Assembly (NCBI GenBank): GCA_016180765.1
Contig: JACPAP010000233.1
Coordinates: forward strand, 1 to 17,685
DNA: 17,685 nt
Direction of reading: 5' to 3'
DNA from: Gemmatimonadota bacterium
Lineage (GTDB): Bacteria; Gemmatimonadota; Gemmatimonadetes; Gemmatimonadales; GWC2-71-9
Of this stretch, positions 7,673-15,742 are shown one piece after another (within the stretch, counting starts at the first letter, position 1; every line of letters begins with the position of its first letter). A program made the translations under genes and the position numbers. The notes under the pieces were generated by a model. The model had not been told where the DNA came from. It saw only the letters and a list, made by a program, of their open reading frames with translations, and searched no databases.

Positions 7673-10087
7673 CTACTGGTACCGCAGCGCGGCCATCGGA
7701 TCTACCTGCGTCGCGCGCCGGGCGGGCAGGTAGCTCGCCGCCACCGCGACGCCCAAAAGGATCAACGCGACCACGACGAAGACCGCGGGGTCCATCGGCT
7801 GAACCCCGTAGAGCCACGACGACAGCGCCCGGCCGGCGAGATACGCACCGCCCGCGCCGATCACGATCGCGACCGCGGTCACGCGCAGCCCCTGATTCAC
7901 GACCAGCCGTAACACCTGGCCCTGCTGCGCGCCCAGCGCGAGTCGCACGCCCAGCTCATGCGTCCGCTGCGCCACCGTGTACGCGAGCAGTCCGTAGAGC
8001 CCTACCGCGGCAACGGCCACCGCCAGCAGGCCGAACAGCGAGAACAACCTGGCGCCGAGGCGCCAGGGGCGAAAGGACGGACCCGCCATTTCCTCGAGCG
8101 TCATGACCAGCGGATGCGGCAGGTCGGGCTCGACGCTCCGCATCTCGCGTGCAGCCATCGGTATCAGCACCTCGGCGTGGCCCACGGCGCGGACGAACAC
8201 GGCAGTGATGGGCGCGTAGTGCTCCAACTGCCCCATGGGAACGTAGAACTGCATTTGGGCGCCCTCGACGACCGCGCCCCGACGCATGTCGCCGGCGACG
8301 CCCACGATCGCGTAACACGCGCCGCGCAGCTGAATGCACCTGCCGAGCGGATCCTCCCCGGGCCACACGGTGCGTGCCATCGTCTCGTTGATCACCGCCA
8401 CGGGCGCGGTCCCGGCCTGGTCTCCACTCGTGAAGCCGCGGCCCCGGAGAATGGGTGTCCCAAGCGTGGCGAAGAAGTCCGGCGTGACCGCGTAGACGTA
8501 CGGACCACCGCTGCCCAGGTCCGGGATGGAGTCGCGGCCGGGGATTGACATGCCAAACGCGAAGGCCCAGCCAAACGGGTGGCCGATGGCCCCCGCGACT
8601 CGTTCGACACCGGGCAACCGCCCGAGTCGCTCCACCATGCGCAAGTACAGATCGTCGATCGCCGCGCGCGGCCGCCCTGAGCGCCGCAGGTCGTCCATGG
8701 TACCAACGATCACTTTGTCAGCGGTGAATCCAAGATCAGCGCGAATGTTCCGCACGCTGCGAACGAAGAGGCCGGCGCCGGCGAGCAACACAAGGGTGAG
8801 GGCGACCTGCACCACGACCAGCGCGGTGCGGGTCCGCGCTCGAGGAGATTCGCCCCGGGTCTCCGACTTGAGCGTGGCCACCACATTAGGCCGGCTTGCC
8901 TGCACGGCCGGCACGATTCCAGCAATCGCACCGGCCAGCAGCGCGACCGCGACGGTGAATACCAGGACGCGAAGGTCCAGTCCGCCCCCTGCGGCCGGGA
9001 CGTCTCTTAGCAGGAGGGCTTGCAGCACCGGCGTAGTCCAGACGGCCACGAGCAGGGCCGCCACGCCGCCAGCAAGGGCGAGCACCAGCGTCTGAACCAA
9101 AACCTGCCGCAGGACGCGAGAGCGGCCGGCGCCGAGCGCGATCCGCACCGCGATGTCGTGGCGGCGGCTGGTCGCGTGCGCCAGCAACAAGTTGGCGACA
9201 TTGGCACACACGATCAGCAGCAGGAGTACCGCGACGGCTCCCAGCCACACCGAAACCTTGGCCTCCTGGGAGGGTGTGGGGCCCCGTGCGTGGTGCAGCG
9301 GCCCAAGCACCACGGTGGCGGTAGAGTCGAACCCGAAGGCAGGTGCCCCGCGGCTCACCCCTCGGAACACCTGCGTGAGCTCCAGCGCGGCCACCTCGGC
9401 CGACTGGCCTGGCGGCAGCCGGGTGATCATACGCAGCCAACTCGAATTTCGATTGGCTAACGCGGCCGCGTTCGCCCGGCGCATGGGCAGCCACAGGTCC
9501 ACTGTCTGCAAGTCGATGCCCATGAAGCCCTCGGGCGCGACGCCGATCACGGTGTACAGATCCGCGCCAATCCGAAGCGGCGTGCCGACTGCGCTCGGCT
9601 CGCTCGCGAACTCCCTTCGCCAGAACGCATGAGAGAGCACGACGACGGGCTCGACACCGGGTTGGTCCTCCTCCGGCCCGAAGAAGCGTCCCATGGCCGG
9701 AGCCACACCCAGCAGCGGGAAGTATGTATGCGTGACGAGCAACCCTTCTGCCGGCCGGGCCTCCCCGGGGCCCGCGGCCACGCTCACCTCGCGCACACTC
9801 ATCGCCGCCAGGTGCGTGATTGACCGGGCGTGCTCCACGAAATCCTGGTACACGGGGAACGACATGATGGGCGTCGTGCGGTCGCCGGACGGTCCCGTCT
9901 CGCGGAAATACACGCGTTTGACGGTCCCCGGATCCCGCACGTGCGCCGGCGGACGGAACAGCAGTGTGTCGACGATTCCGAACACGCTGGCGTTGGCCCC
10001 GATGCCGAGGGCGAGGATGAGCACAGCCGTGGCGGTGAAGCCGGGGCTGTTGCGCAAGCTGCGAAGCGCGTAGCGGAGGTCATTCAT
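7673..10087 (-). CDS. ADOP-type ABC transporter permease (third complete copy)
   Basis: 804-residue permease of the MacB/FtsX superfamily built as a tandem duplication. It has an N-terminal membrane span (about 17-42), a MacB-like periplasmic core, an FtsX-like membrane block (about 285-400), a fifth span (about 425-450), a second core and a C-terminal FtsX-like block. The coupling-helix motif, which in MacB and FtsX contacts the ATPase, is clear in the C-terminal half (QRTHELGVRLALGA) and recognisable in the N-terminal half (RRHDIAVRIALGA). The start ATG at 10087 (MNDLRYALRSLRNSPGF) matches its paralogues and overlaps the upstream permease's stop by 8 nt; a longer frame to 10162 lies inside that gene and is not used. 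It ends VDPMAALRYQ. Relatives are called orphan permeases because no ATPase gene is adjacent, and none is in this window. Substrate unknown. Confidence 0.93.
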   Translation of the reverse strand: MNDLRYALRSLRNSPGFTATAVLILALGIGANASVFGIVDTLLFRPPAHVRDPGTVKRVYFRETGPSGDRTTPIMSFPVYQDFVEHARSITHLAAMSVREVSVAAGPGEARPAEGLLVTHTYFPLLGVAPAMGRFFGPEEDQPGVEPVVVLSHAFWRREFASEPSAVGTPLRIGADLYTVIGVAPEGFMGIDLQTVDLWLPMRRANAAALANRNSSWLRMITRLPPGQSAEVAALELTQVFRGVSRGAPAFGFDSTATVVLGPLHHARGPTPSQEAKVSVWLGAVAVLLLLIVCANVANLLLAHATSRRHDIAVRIALGAGRSRVLRQVLVQTLVLALAGGVAALLVAVWTTPVLQALLLRDVPAAGGGLDLRVLVFTVAVALLAGAIAGIVPAVQASRPNVVATLKSETRGESPRARTRTALVVVQVALTLVLLAGAGLFVRSVRNIRADLGFTADKVIVGTMDDLRRSGRPRAAIDDLYLRMVERLGRLPGVERVAGAIGHPFGWAFAFGMSIPGRDSIPDLGSGGPYVYAVTPDFFATLGTPILRGRGFTSGDQAGTAPVAVINETMARTVWPGEDPLGRCIQLRGACYAIVGVAGDMRRGAVVEGAQMQFYVPMGQLEHYAPITAVFVRAVGHAEVLIPMAAREMRSVEPDLPHPLVMTLEEMAGPSFRPWRLGARLFSLFGLLAVAVAAVGLYGLLAYTVAQRTHELGVRLALGAQQGQVLRLVVNQGLRVTAVAIVIGAGGAYLAGRALSSWLYGVQPMDPAVFVVVALILLGVAVAASYLPARRATQVDPMAALRYQ

Positions 10088-10109
10088 AACGCAGCGCCAC
10101 CATCGGATC
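10035..10109. repeat. 75-bp permease-junction repeat, copy 1
   Basis: This stretch spans the stop of one permease and the start of the next. It matches 12466-12540 over 75 bp with five mismatches by eye (about 93%). It encodes the conserved ending ALRYE plus the opening MNDLRYALR.LRNSPGF. The identity is much higher than over the rest of the genes, which suggests gene conversion or duplication breakpoints at the junction. Confidence 0.7.
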
Positions 10110-12518
10110 GACCTTTGCGGCCCGTCGCGCCGGTGCATAACTCGCCAGCGCAGCGACGCCAAGGAATACGAGGACCACGCCCGCCAACGTCAGTGGGTCC
10201 GCCGGGGAGACATCGTACAGAAGGGACCGGAGCACGCGCCCGGCCGCGTACGCCGCGGCTAAGCCGATCGTCACGCCCACCAGCGTCAGCCGCAGGCCGT
10301 TGCCGACCACCAGTCGGAGCACGCTTCCCTGGTCGGCGCCGAGCGCCATGCGCACGCCGATTTCGTGCGTCCGTTGAGCGACGAGATAACTCAGCACGCC
10401 GTAGAGCCCGACCGCCGCCACCGCGAGCGCGAGTAGGCCGAATGCCGTAAAGAGGGTCGCGCCGAGGCGCCACGGACGGATGGACGGATCGACCAGGTCC
10501 TGGAGCAGGACCACGTTCGCGAACGGCAGATTCGGCTCCAGTCCCTGCATTTCGCGCCTCACCGCGGGAATGAGCGCCTCGGGATCGCCCCGGGCCCGCA
10601 CCAGCAAGCCCGTGATCGCCTGGTCCGACCGCTGACCCATCGGGACGTACAGGTGCCTGTGGGGCTCTTCCACGACCGCGAATCGCCGCACGTCCTCGGC
10701 GATCCCGACGACCTCGGCGCACTGAGGCCCGGTGCTCAGCCGGACGCACTGACCGACGGGATCCTCATCGGGCCAGATCATCCGCGCCCAGGTCTCACTG
10801 ATCACAGCGACTCGGGGAGGGCTGACACCGTCAGCCGCCGTGAAGCCCCGCCCTCGCGTGATCTCCGTCCCGATGGTTTCGAAGTACCCCGGTGTGACCA
10901 TGGAGGTGTATGGGCCCCCGCCTGGTAGCTCCGGCAGCGAGTCGCGCCCCGGCACGTCCATGCCTATCCAGGCGATTTGGGGGCCAAACGGGTGACTGAT
11001 TGCCGCAGCGACCTGGTCGACGCCAGGAAGCTGGGCCAGGCGATCGAGCATCCGGAGATACAGCGCATTCGCTTCATCGCGAGGGCGGCCGGCTTTGCGC
11101 AGATCCATGGTGGCGACGAGCACCCGCTCGGCATCCACACCCAGATCCAGCGCCCGGACCTTCTGAAGGCTCCGCACGAACAGCCCCGCACCGGCCAGCA
11201 GCACCAGCGTGAGGGCGACTTGCGTCACGAGCAATCCTGTTCGCACCGCCGAGCGCCGCTCGGCGCCTCGACTCCCGGACTTGAGGGTCGCGACCAGCTC
11301 CACTCGGCTCCCCTGCCACGCCGGCATCAGGCCGGAGAGCAGCCCAGCGAGGAGCGTAGCGCCGGTGGCCACGGCGAAGACCCGCAGATCCAGGACTGCG
11401 TCTGGGGGTGGGAGCCTCGGGAGCAGAAAAGCGCGAAGCGCGGGACCGGTCCAGGCGGCGACCAGGACCGCCACCAAGCCGGCCACCAGGGCGAGGCACA
11501 GGTTTTCGACCAGGAGCTGCCGTAGGAGTCGGCCGCGCCCGCCGCCCAGGGCGAGACGCACGGCTATCTCCTGCCGCCGGCGGACCCCCGCGGTGAGCAT
11601 CAGATTGGCGGCGTTAGCACAAGCGATGAGCAGTACGATTACGGCGACCGCGGCGAGCCACCTCGACACCTTCACCGTCTGGTCCGGCTGGGGGCCCCGC
11701 GCCTGCTGGATCGGCCCGAACTCCGCGCTGGCCTGGACCTCGCCGCCTGGCGCAACTCGCAACGCTCCCCGATACGCGACGCTCATTTCGGCCTCCGCCG
11801 CCTCGAGCGAGATCGTTTCGGGAAGCTGAGCGATGATCTGTAACCAAAACGAACCGCGGTCTGCGTCGGGATTCCCCAGGAGATCGTGTCCGAACACCAG
11901 CCGGTTAGCGCGCTCGATGGGAACCCAGAGATCGACGTTCTCGAGGTTGACGCCGGTGAAGCCGCGGGGCGCGACTCCGATCACTGTGAAGGGTTCGCCC
12001 GCCAACCAGACGTCTCGACCGAGGGCGGTGGAATCACCGGCGAAGCGACGCCGCCAGTACCCGTAGCTCAGGACCACGACCGGCGTCGCGGCCACACGGT
12101 CCTCCTCGGCGGCGAAAAAACGGCCCAGGGCGGGACGCACACCGAGCAACGGGAAGTAGGTGTCCGAGACCAGCGACCCTCTGGCTTTTTCGGCTTCGAG
12201 ACCGCGGCCCACGCTGACGTCGCCGTGATAGAACGCCGCGAGGTTCGTTACGGATCGCGCGTTGTCACGCAAATCGCGAAACACGGCATAACTCGTGACG
12301 GGACTGGTGAACGCGAAGGTCGGCGACCGCTGCGTGAGGTAGAGTCGAACCACGCGCTCGGCGTCTTCCACGTGAGGAGGCGGACGCAAAAGGAGCCGGT
12401 CCAGCACGTCGAACACTGCTGCGTTAGCGCCGATGCCGAGCGCCAGGGTCAGGACGACTGCTGCCGTGAAGCCGGGGCTGTTGCGCAGGCCGCGAAGCGC
12501 GTAGCGGAGGTCATTCAT
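10080..12518 (-). CDS. ADOP-type ABC transporter permease (second complete copy)
   Basis: 812-residue duplicated permease with the same order of parts as its neighbours. The N-terminal span is in MNDLRYALRGLRNSPGF onward, the first periplasmic core reaches about 270, spans lie near 285-310, 335-360, 375-400 and 425-450, the second core spans about 455-665, and the final FtsX block ends in KVDPMVALRYE. The C-terminal coupling helix is intact (QRTHEIGVRMALGA). The first-half copy is altered (RRRQEIAVRLALGG). The N-terminal half resembles the copy at 7673-10087 (shared RPP.HV motif) more than the one at 12511-14940, so two sub-types are present. It overlaps both neighbours by 8 nt, which implies translational coupling. 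No strong Shine-Dalgarno precedes the ATG, so re-initiation is likely. Confidence 0.94.
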   Translation of the reverse strand: MNDLRYALRGLRNSPGFTAAVVLTLALGIGANAAVFDVLDRLLLRPPPHVEDAERVVRLYLTQRSPTFAFTSPVTSYAVFRDLRDNARSVTNLAAFYHGDVSVGRGLEAEKARGSLVSDTYFPLLGVRPALGRFFAAEEDRVAATPVVVLSYGYWRRRFAGDSTALGRDVWLAGEPFTVIGVAPRGFTGVNLENVDLWVPIERANRLVFGHDLLGNPDADRGSFWLQIIAQLPETISLEAAEAEMSVAYRGALRVAPGGEVQASAEFGPIQQARGPQPDQTVKVSRWLAAVAVIVLLIACANAANLMLTAGVRRRQEIAVRLALGGGRGRLLRQLLVENLCLALVAGLVAVLVAAWTGPALRAFLLPRLPPPDAVLDLRVFAVATGATLLAGLLSGLMPAWQGSRVELVATLKSGSRGAERRSAVRTGLLVTQVALTLVLLAGAGLFVRSLQKVRALDLGVDAERVLVATMDLRKAGRPRDEANALYLRMLDRLAQLPGVDQVAAAISHPFGPQIAWIGMDVPGRDSLPELPGGGPYTSMVTPGYFETIGTEITRGRGFTAADGVSPPRVAVISETWARMIWPDEDPVGQCVRLSTGPQCAEVVGIAEDVRRFAVVEEPHRHLYVPMGQRSDQAITGLLVRARGDPEALIPAVRREMQGLEPNLPFANVVLLQDLVDPSIRPWRLGATLFTAFGLLALAVAAVGLYGVLSYLVAQRTHEIGVRMALGADQGSVLRLVVGNGLRLTLVGVTIGLAAAYAAGRVLRSLLYDVSPADPLTLAGVVLVFLGVAALASYAPARRAAKVDPMVALRYE

Positions 12519-12540
12519 AACGCAGGGCCGTCATCGGATC
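12466..12540. repeat. 75-bp permease-junction repeat, copy 2
   Basis: Direct repeat partner of 10035-10109. A more diverged third version lies around the 14940 start, and a related 5' segment lies in the broken permease near 5160-5195. The perfect core is gcgaagcgcgtagcggag followed by gtcattcataacgcag. Confidence 0.7.
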
Positions 12541-14940
12541 CATGTTGGCCGCCCGCCGGGCGGGGAGGTAACACGCCAACAGCGCCGCCGCCGCGAGTAG
12601 CGCGGCGGCGAGCCCGAACGTGACCGCATCGAGCGGCGTGACCCCGAACAGACGGCTCTCCACCAGCCGGGCGGCGATCGCGCCGCCGGCTCCGCCGAAC
12701 AGCACTCCGATCAGCGCCAGCCGCGCGCCTTGCTGCATGGCCAGCTCGGCAATGCTCCGGCGTTCCGCGCCGAGCGCGATCCGGATGCCGAACTCGCGCG
12801 AGCGGCTCTCCACCCCGTACGCGACCAAGCCGTACAGTCCCACCGCCGCCAACGTGACCGCGAGCACCGAAAGCAAGGTCAGTAGCGTAGCCAGGGCCCG
12901 GCGCTCGGACAGTTCGCGCGCGACCAGATCTCGCAACGTCGCGGCGTCATGGAGCGGCATGCTGCTATCGAGCGAGGCTGCGATGGCATTGACTGCGGCG
13001 ACGACGTCGCCGGAAGACCGGGTCGAGCGCACCGCCAGCAGCCTGGTCCGGTCGGGCCAGTGCGGCTGGTACACAAACAAGGGGACCTCGGCGTCAAGGC
13101 CCCGCCACCGGCTGTCCCCCACGACACCCACGACGCGGTACCGGCGGCCTTCCTCACCAACAGCGTGAAAGCTCACGGCGCGGCCGATAGGATCGGCGCC
13201 GCCAAACAGCCGGCGGGCCAGAGCCAGGCTCATCACCACGCTCTCCGCCGAGTCCGCGTGCGTGAAGAGTCGGCCCCGAAGCAAGGGGAGGCGCAACGTC
13301 TCGAAGAGGGCCGGCGGCACCTGCTCAAAGTTCACGCGCAACGCGCTCGCGGCCTCGTCTTCCGCGCGGTGGATCCTGGTGAAGCTAAAGCCACCGGAGA
13401 ACGGCACGCCGCTGCTCAGGACCGCCGACTCAACGCCCGGGAGCCCCTGAACTCGACGCTGCAACTCCGCCAGATACGCCCGCAGCCGATCACCCTGGTA
13501 GCCCTGGTCACGGGGATTCAGAGGGAAGACGGTGACATCATTCGGGTCGAAGCCCAGATCCACGGCATCAAGGTTCTGGAGCGTACGGACGAACAGCAGC
13601 GACAGGACAATCAGGACCAGCGACGTGGCGAGCTGCACGGTGGTAAGTGCCTGCCGCGCGAACGCTTCGCCGCCGGTCTTGGTTCGGCCCGCCTCCCTGA
13701 GCCACTCCACTACCTGCGTTCGTCTGGCGAACCAACCGGGTACCAGGCCCATCACGACGCCGGCGCCGACCGAAGCGGCGAGCGCGAAGCCCAGGACTCG
13801 CCAGTCCAGAGGAACATCCGTGACGCGCGCCATGAGAATCGTCGAGCCCTTGAAGAGGTCGAGCAGCCAGACGGCCACCACCAGCGCGAGCGCTCCACCC
13901 GCAACCGCGAGCAAAATGCTTTCGGCAACGCAGAGCCAGACTACCCGTCCGTCAGTGGCACCCAGCGCCTTTCGTACTGCCAACTCGGCGCGACGGCGAA
14001 CGCCGCGGAACAGCAGCAACCCCGCGACGTTGGCGATCGTCACTGCTAACAGCAGGACGGTCAGCCCGAACAGCAGCGCTGCCTTCTCGCCGGTCAGGTC
14101 GCGCCACAGGGGTGCGGCCCCGGTGCCGCGAGCGATGGCCGGATCCCAATCACCCAGGTTTTCGTTCTCCCCAGGATGCAACTCGGCGAGCCGTCGAGCG
14201 GCAATGCGCAGCTGCTCGCGCGCCTGCTCGTAGGTGGCGCCCGGCGCGAGTCGGCCGAAATGCTCGTAGAATCCGCCCTCCCCGCGATCGAACGTCCATG
14301 CCATGTGCCGAACCAGGTATTGCGTTGTGCCGGGAAGCCAGAGCTGGGTATTCCCGAACCGATTCGCGCCCTGGAAGGCCCGGGGTGCGACACCGATCAC
14401 CGTAAAGTCCACTCCATTAACGCGGATCGGCCGACCCAACGCCGCTGGATCCGCGTTGAATAGCTCTTGCCACAGCCCCTCGCTGATCACCGCCACCTGC
14501 GAGCCCTGGGGTGGTCGGTCTTCGTCGGCAGAGAAGAAGCGACCCAGTCGTTGTCGCACCCCGAGCACGGGGAAGTAGCCGGCGGAGACGTATTCGACGC
14601 TCACCCGTCGCGCCGCGCCGCGCTCCAGGGCGACGTTCGCGTGGACCCTCTGGTAACCGGCCAGATCCTCGAAGGCCGGCGTCATGGAGAGCAGGTCGGC
14701 GCGGTTTGGGTACGTCAACCAACTGGGCGTGAAGCTGCCTTCTTCACGTGAGCGACCGAACCACACGACAACCAGCCGGCCGTCGTCCGGAACTCCGGGA
14801 AGGGGGCGCAGAATGAGCCAATTTGCCAGGCTGAATCCCGCGGTGGTGGCTCCGATGCCCAGGGCGAGGGTGAGCACCGCCGCTGCCGTGAAGCGGGGAC
14901 TGTTGAGCAGGCAGCGAATCGCATAGCGGAGATCATTCAT
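12511..14940 (-). CDS. ADOP-type ABC transporter permease (first complete copy)
   Basis: 809-residue duplicated MacB/FtsX-type permease. The opening MNDLRYAIRCLLNSPRF is followed by a span containing LALGIGATTAGFSLANWLI, then the LPGV and VVWFG motifs that mark this sub-type, shared with the broken copy at 3276-5209. The first FtsX block contains RRAELAVRKALGA, the second the coupling helix SREFGIRIALGA, and the protein ends NMDPMTALRYE. The ATG at 14940 lies inside the remnant tail of another permease (8-nt overlap ATGAATGA). A good GGAGG 9 nt upstream sits within that remnant, so translation can start here although the preceding gene is gone. The stop overlaps the next permease in the same way. 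No promoter for this gene was found; after the loss of upstream coding sequence it may depend on read-through from the right. Confidence 0.93.
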   Translation of the reverse strand: MNDLRYAIRCLLNSPRFTAAAVLTLALGIGATTAGFSLANWLILRPLPGVPDDGRLVVVWFGRSREEGSFTPSWLTYPNRADLLSMTPAFEDLAGYQRVHANVALERGAARRVSVEYVSAGYFPVLGVRQRLGRFFSADEDRPPQGSQVAVISEGLWQELFNADPAALGRPIRVNGVDFTVIGVAPRAFQGANRFGNTQLWLPGTTQYLVRHMAWTFDRGEGGFYEHFGRLAPGATYEQAREQLRIAARRLAELHPGENENLGDWDPAIARGTGAAPLWRDLTGEKAALLFGLTVLLLAVTIANVAGLLLFRGVRRRAELAVRKALGATDGRVVWLCVAESILLAVAGGALALVVAVWLLDLFKGSTILMARVTDVPLDWRVLGFALAASVGAGVVMGLVPGWFARRTQVVEWLREAGRTKTGGEAFARQALTTVQLATSLVLIVLSLLFVRTLQNLDAVDLGFDPNDVTVFPLNPRDQGYQGDRLRAYLAELQRRVQGLPGVESAVLSSGVPFSGGFSFTRIHRAEDEAASALRVNFEQVPPALFETLRLPLLRGRLFTHADSAESVVMSLALARRLFGGADPIGRAVSFHAVGEEGRRYRVVGVVGDSRWRGLDAEVPLFVYQPHWPDRTRLLAVRSTRSSGDVVAAVNAIAASLDSSMPLHDAATLRDLVARELSERRALATLLTLLSVLAVTLAAVGLYGLVAYGVESRSREFGIRIALGAERRSIAELAMQQGARLALIGVLFGGAGGAIAARLVESRLFGVTPLDAVTFGLAAALLAAAALLACYLPARRAANMDPMTALRYE

Positions 14941-14974
14941 ATCGGAGCGCCTCCAAGGGATCGTGGGCGCTCAG
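14933..14974 (-). pseudogene. C-terminal remnant of a displaced ADOP permease
   Basis: The minus strand reads LSAHDPLEALRYE and stop. This matches the conserved last residues of the permeases here (VDPMVALRYE, MDPMTALRYE, VDPVVALRYE). The stop overlaps the next permease start by the same ATGAATGA as at the two intact junctions. Upstream of about 14975 no further permease similarity is seen, and the toxin-antitoxin promoter begins at 14991. The remnant retains the GGAGG that serves the downstream gene, which may explain why it survives. Confidence 0.75.
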
Positions 14975-14990
14975 CCCGATGGGCGGTGAT

Positions 14991-15020
14991 TTGACAAGCC
15001 CTCCGGTAGATACGTATAAT
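14991..15020 (+). promoter_or_regulatory. Consensus sigma-70 promoter of the toxin-antitoxin operon
   Basis: A perfect -35 hexamer TTGACA (14991-14996) and a perfect -10 hexamer TATAAT (15015-15020) are separated by 18 bp. The start site should be near 15027. It is the only near-consensus sigma-70 promoter noticed in the window. Confidence 0.85.
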
Positions 15021-15038
15021 AATATGAAGACAATACGT
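15010..15038 (+). promoter_or_regulatory. Possible antitoxin operator
   Basis: The palindrome ATACGTAT (15010-15017) overlaps the -10 element. Its half ATACGT recurs at 15033-15038, 23 bp away. Ribbon-helix-helix antitoxins usually repress their own promoter by binding such repeats, so this is a reasonable autoregulatory site, inferred only. Confidence 0.45.
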
Positions 15039-15055
15039 GCTGGAGGATGCCTGTC

Positions 15056-15292
15056 TTGGGCCTGAAGAAGTTGACCCTCAGCGTCGAGGAGGGCGTCATC
15101 GAGAAGGCGCGGCGCTACAGCCAAGCGCATAACACGAGTATCTCCCGGCTGGTGACACAGTTCCTGGCGAGATTGCCGGGCCGGCAGAAGCGCCGCGATA
15201 GCCCCACCGTGCGAAGGCTGGTCGGCATCTTGTCCGAGAGCGCGGACGTGGCGGAATACCGGCGCCACCTCGAAGAGAAGCATGGACGTTGA
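15056..15292 (+). CDS. Ribbon-helix-helix type antitoxin (VapB-like, DUF6364-like)
   Basis: Small DNA-binding antitoxin expected to neutralise the PIN toxin encoded next and to repress the operon. The N-terminal GLKKLTLSVEEGVIEKARRY, then TSISRLVTQFL, fits the strand-helix-helix pattern of ribbon-helix-helix antitoxins, close to the DUF6364 group. The basic, charged C-terminal half would wrap the toxin. Two starts are possible: ATG at 15047 (81 aa), which directly abuts the GGAGG at 15042-15046 and so has no spacing, and TTG at 15056 (78 aa), which lies 9 nt from it and gives the usual family N-terminus. TTG is preferred. The stop overlaps the toxin start (TTGA). This gene and the toxin are the only plus-strand genes in the window. 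Confidence 0.85.
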   Translation: MGLKKLTLSVEEGVIEKARRYSQAHNTSISRLVTQFLARLPGRQKRRDSPTVRRLVGILSESADVAEYRRHLEEKHGR

Positions 15293-15720
15293 AGCTGCTC
15301 CTCGACATCAACGTGATCGTCGACGTTCTCGCCCGGAGGAAACCTTGGGTCGACGACGCGGCAGCGGTGCTTTCGCTCCTGGACGACGCCCGGGCTGAAG
15401 GCTTTGTCGCCGTCCACACCATCACCACAATCGAATACCTCCTCACGAAGGATCTGAACCGGAAGCGAGCCGCGGCCGCGCTCGTGGACTTGCTCCGGTT
15501 GGTCCGCGTGGTCCCCGTCGACCACGACATGATCCTCAAGGCCCTCTCCCTCGGCTGGAAGGATTTCGAGGATGCGGTCCAGGCCGTCTGCGCCCTCGAG
15601 ATCGGCGCGGATTACGTGGTGAGCCGCGACCCCGAGGACTTCTCCTCCTTCTCGATACCGGTCGTGACGCCGAGCGAACTCCTGACCCTGGTCGCTCGCG
15701 ACCAGGACGACAGGCCCTGA
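15289..15720 (+). CDS. PIN-domain toxin (VapC-like ribonuclease)
   Basis: 143-residue PIN-domain protein, probable endoribonuclease toxin of a type II toxin-antitoxin pair. The acidic metal-binding residues are visible: Asp6 in LLLDINVIVDVL, Glu49 in TTIEYLL, Asp92/Asp95 in KDFEDAVQ and Asp114 in SRDPEDF. These are the standard PIN positions, so it looks catalytically intact. The length is normal for VapC. The start is TTG at 15289, overlapping the antitoxin stop by 4 nt (TTGA), so translation is coupled. It ends 22 nt before the convergent permease stop at 15743, with no hairpin between. The RNA target cannot be told from the sequence. Confidence 0.9.
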   Translation: MKLLLDINVIVDVLARRKPWVDDAAAVLSLLDDARAEGFVAVHTITTIEYLLTKDLNRKRAAAALVDLLRLVRVVPVDHDMILKALSLGWKDFEDAVQAVCALEIGADYVVSRDPEDFSSFSIPVVTPSELLTLVARDQDDRP

Positions 15721-15742
15721 CACCGGACACTCTGACACCGCC

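Noticed and set aside
14933..15283. Minus-strand open frame of 116 codons running from the permease remnant through the antitoxin
   Set aside because: Only its last dozen or so residues resemble a permease; the rest is antisense to the antitoxin gene and its promoter.
15717..15740. Direct repeat CTGACACCG (15717-15725 and 15732-15740) after the toxin stop
   Set aside because: Only 9 bp, and no matching copy was found on the left side of the cassette, so it cannot be called a target duplication or attachment site.
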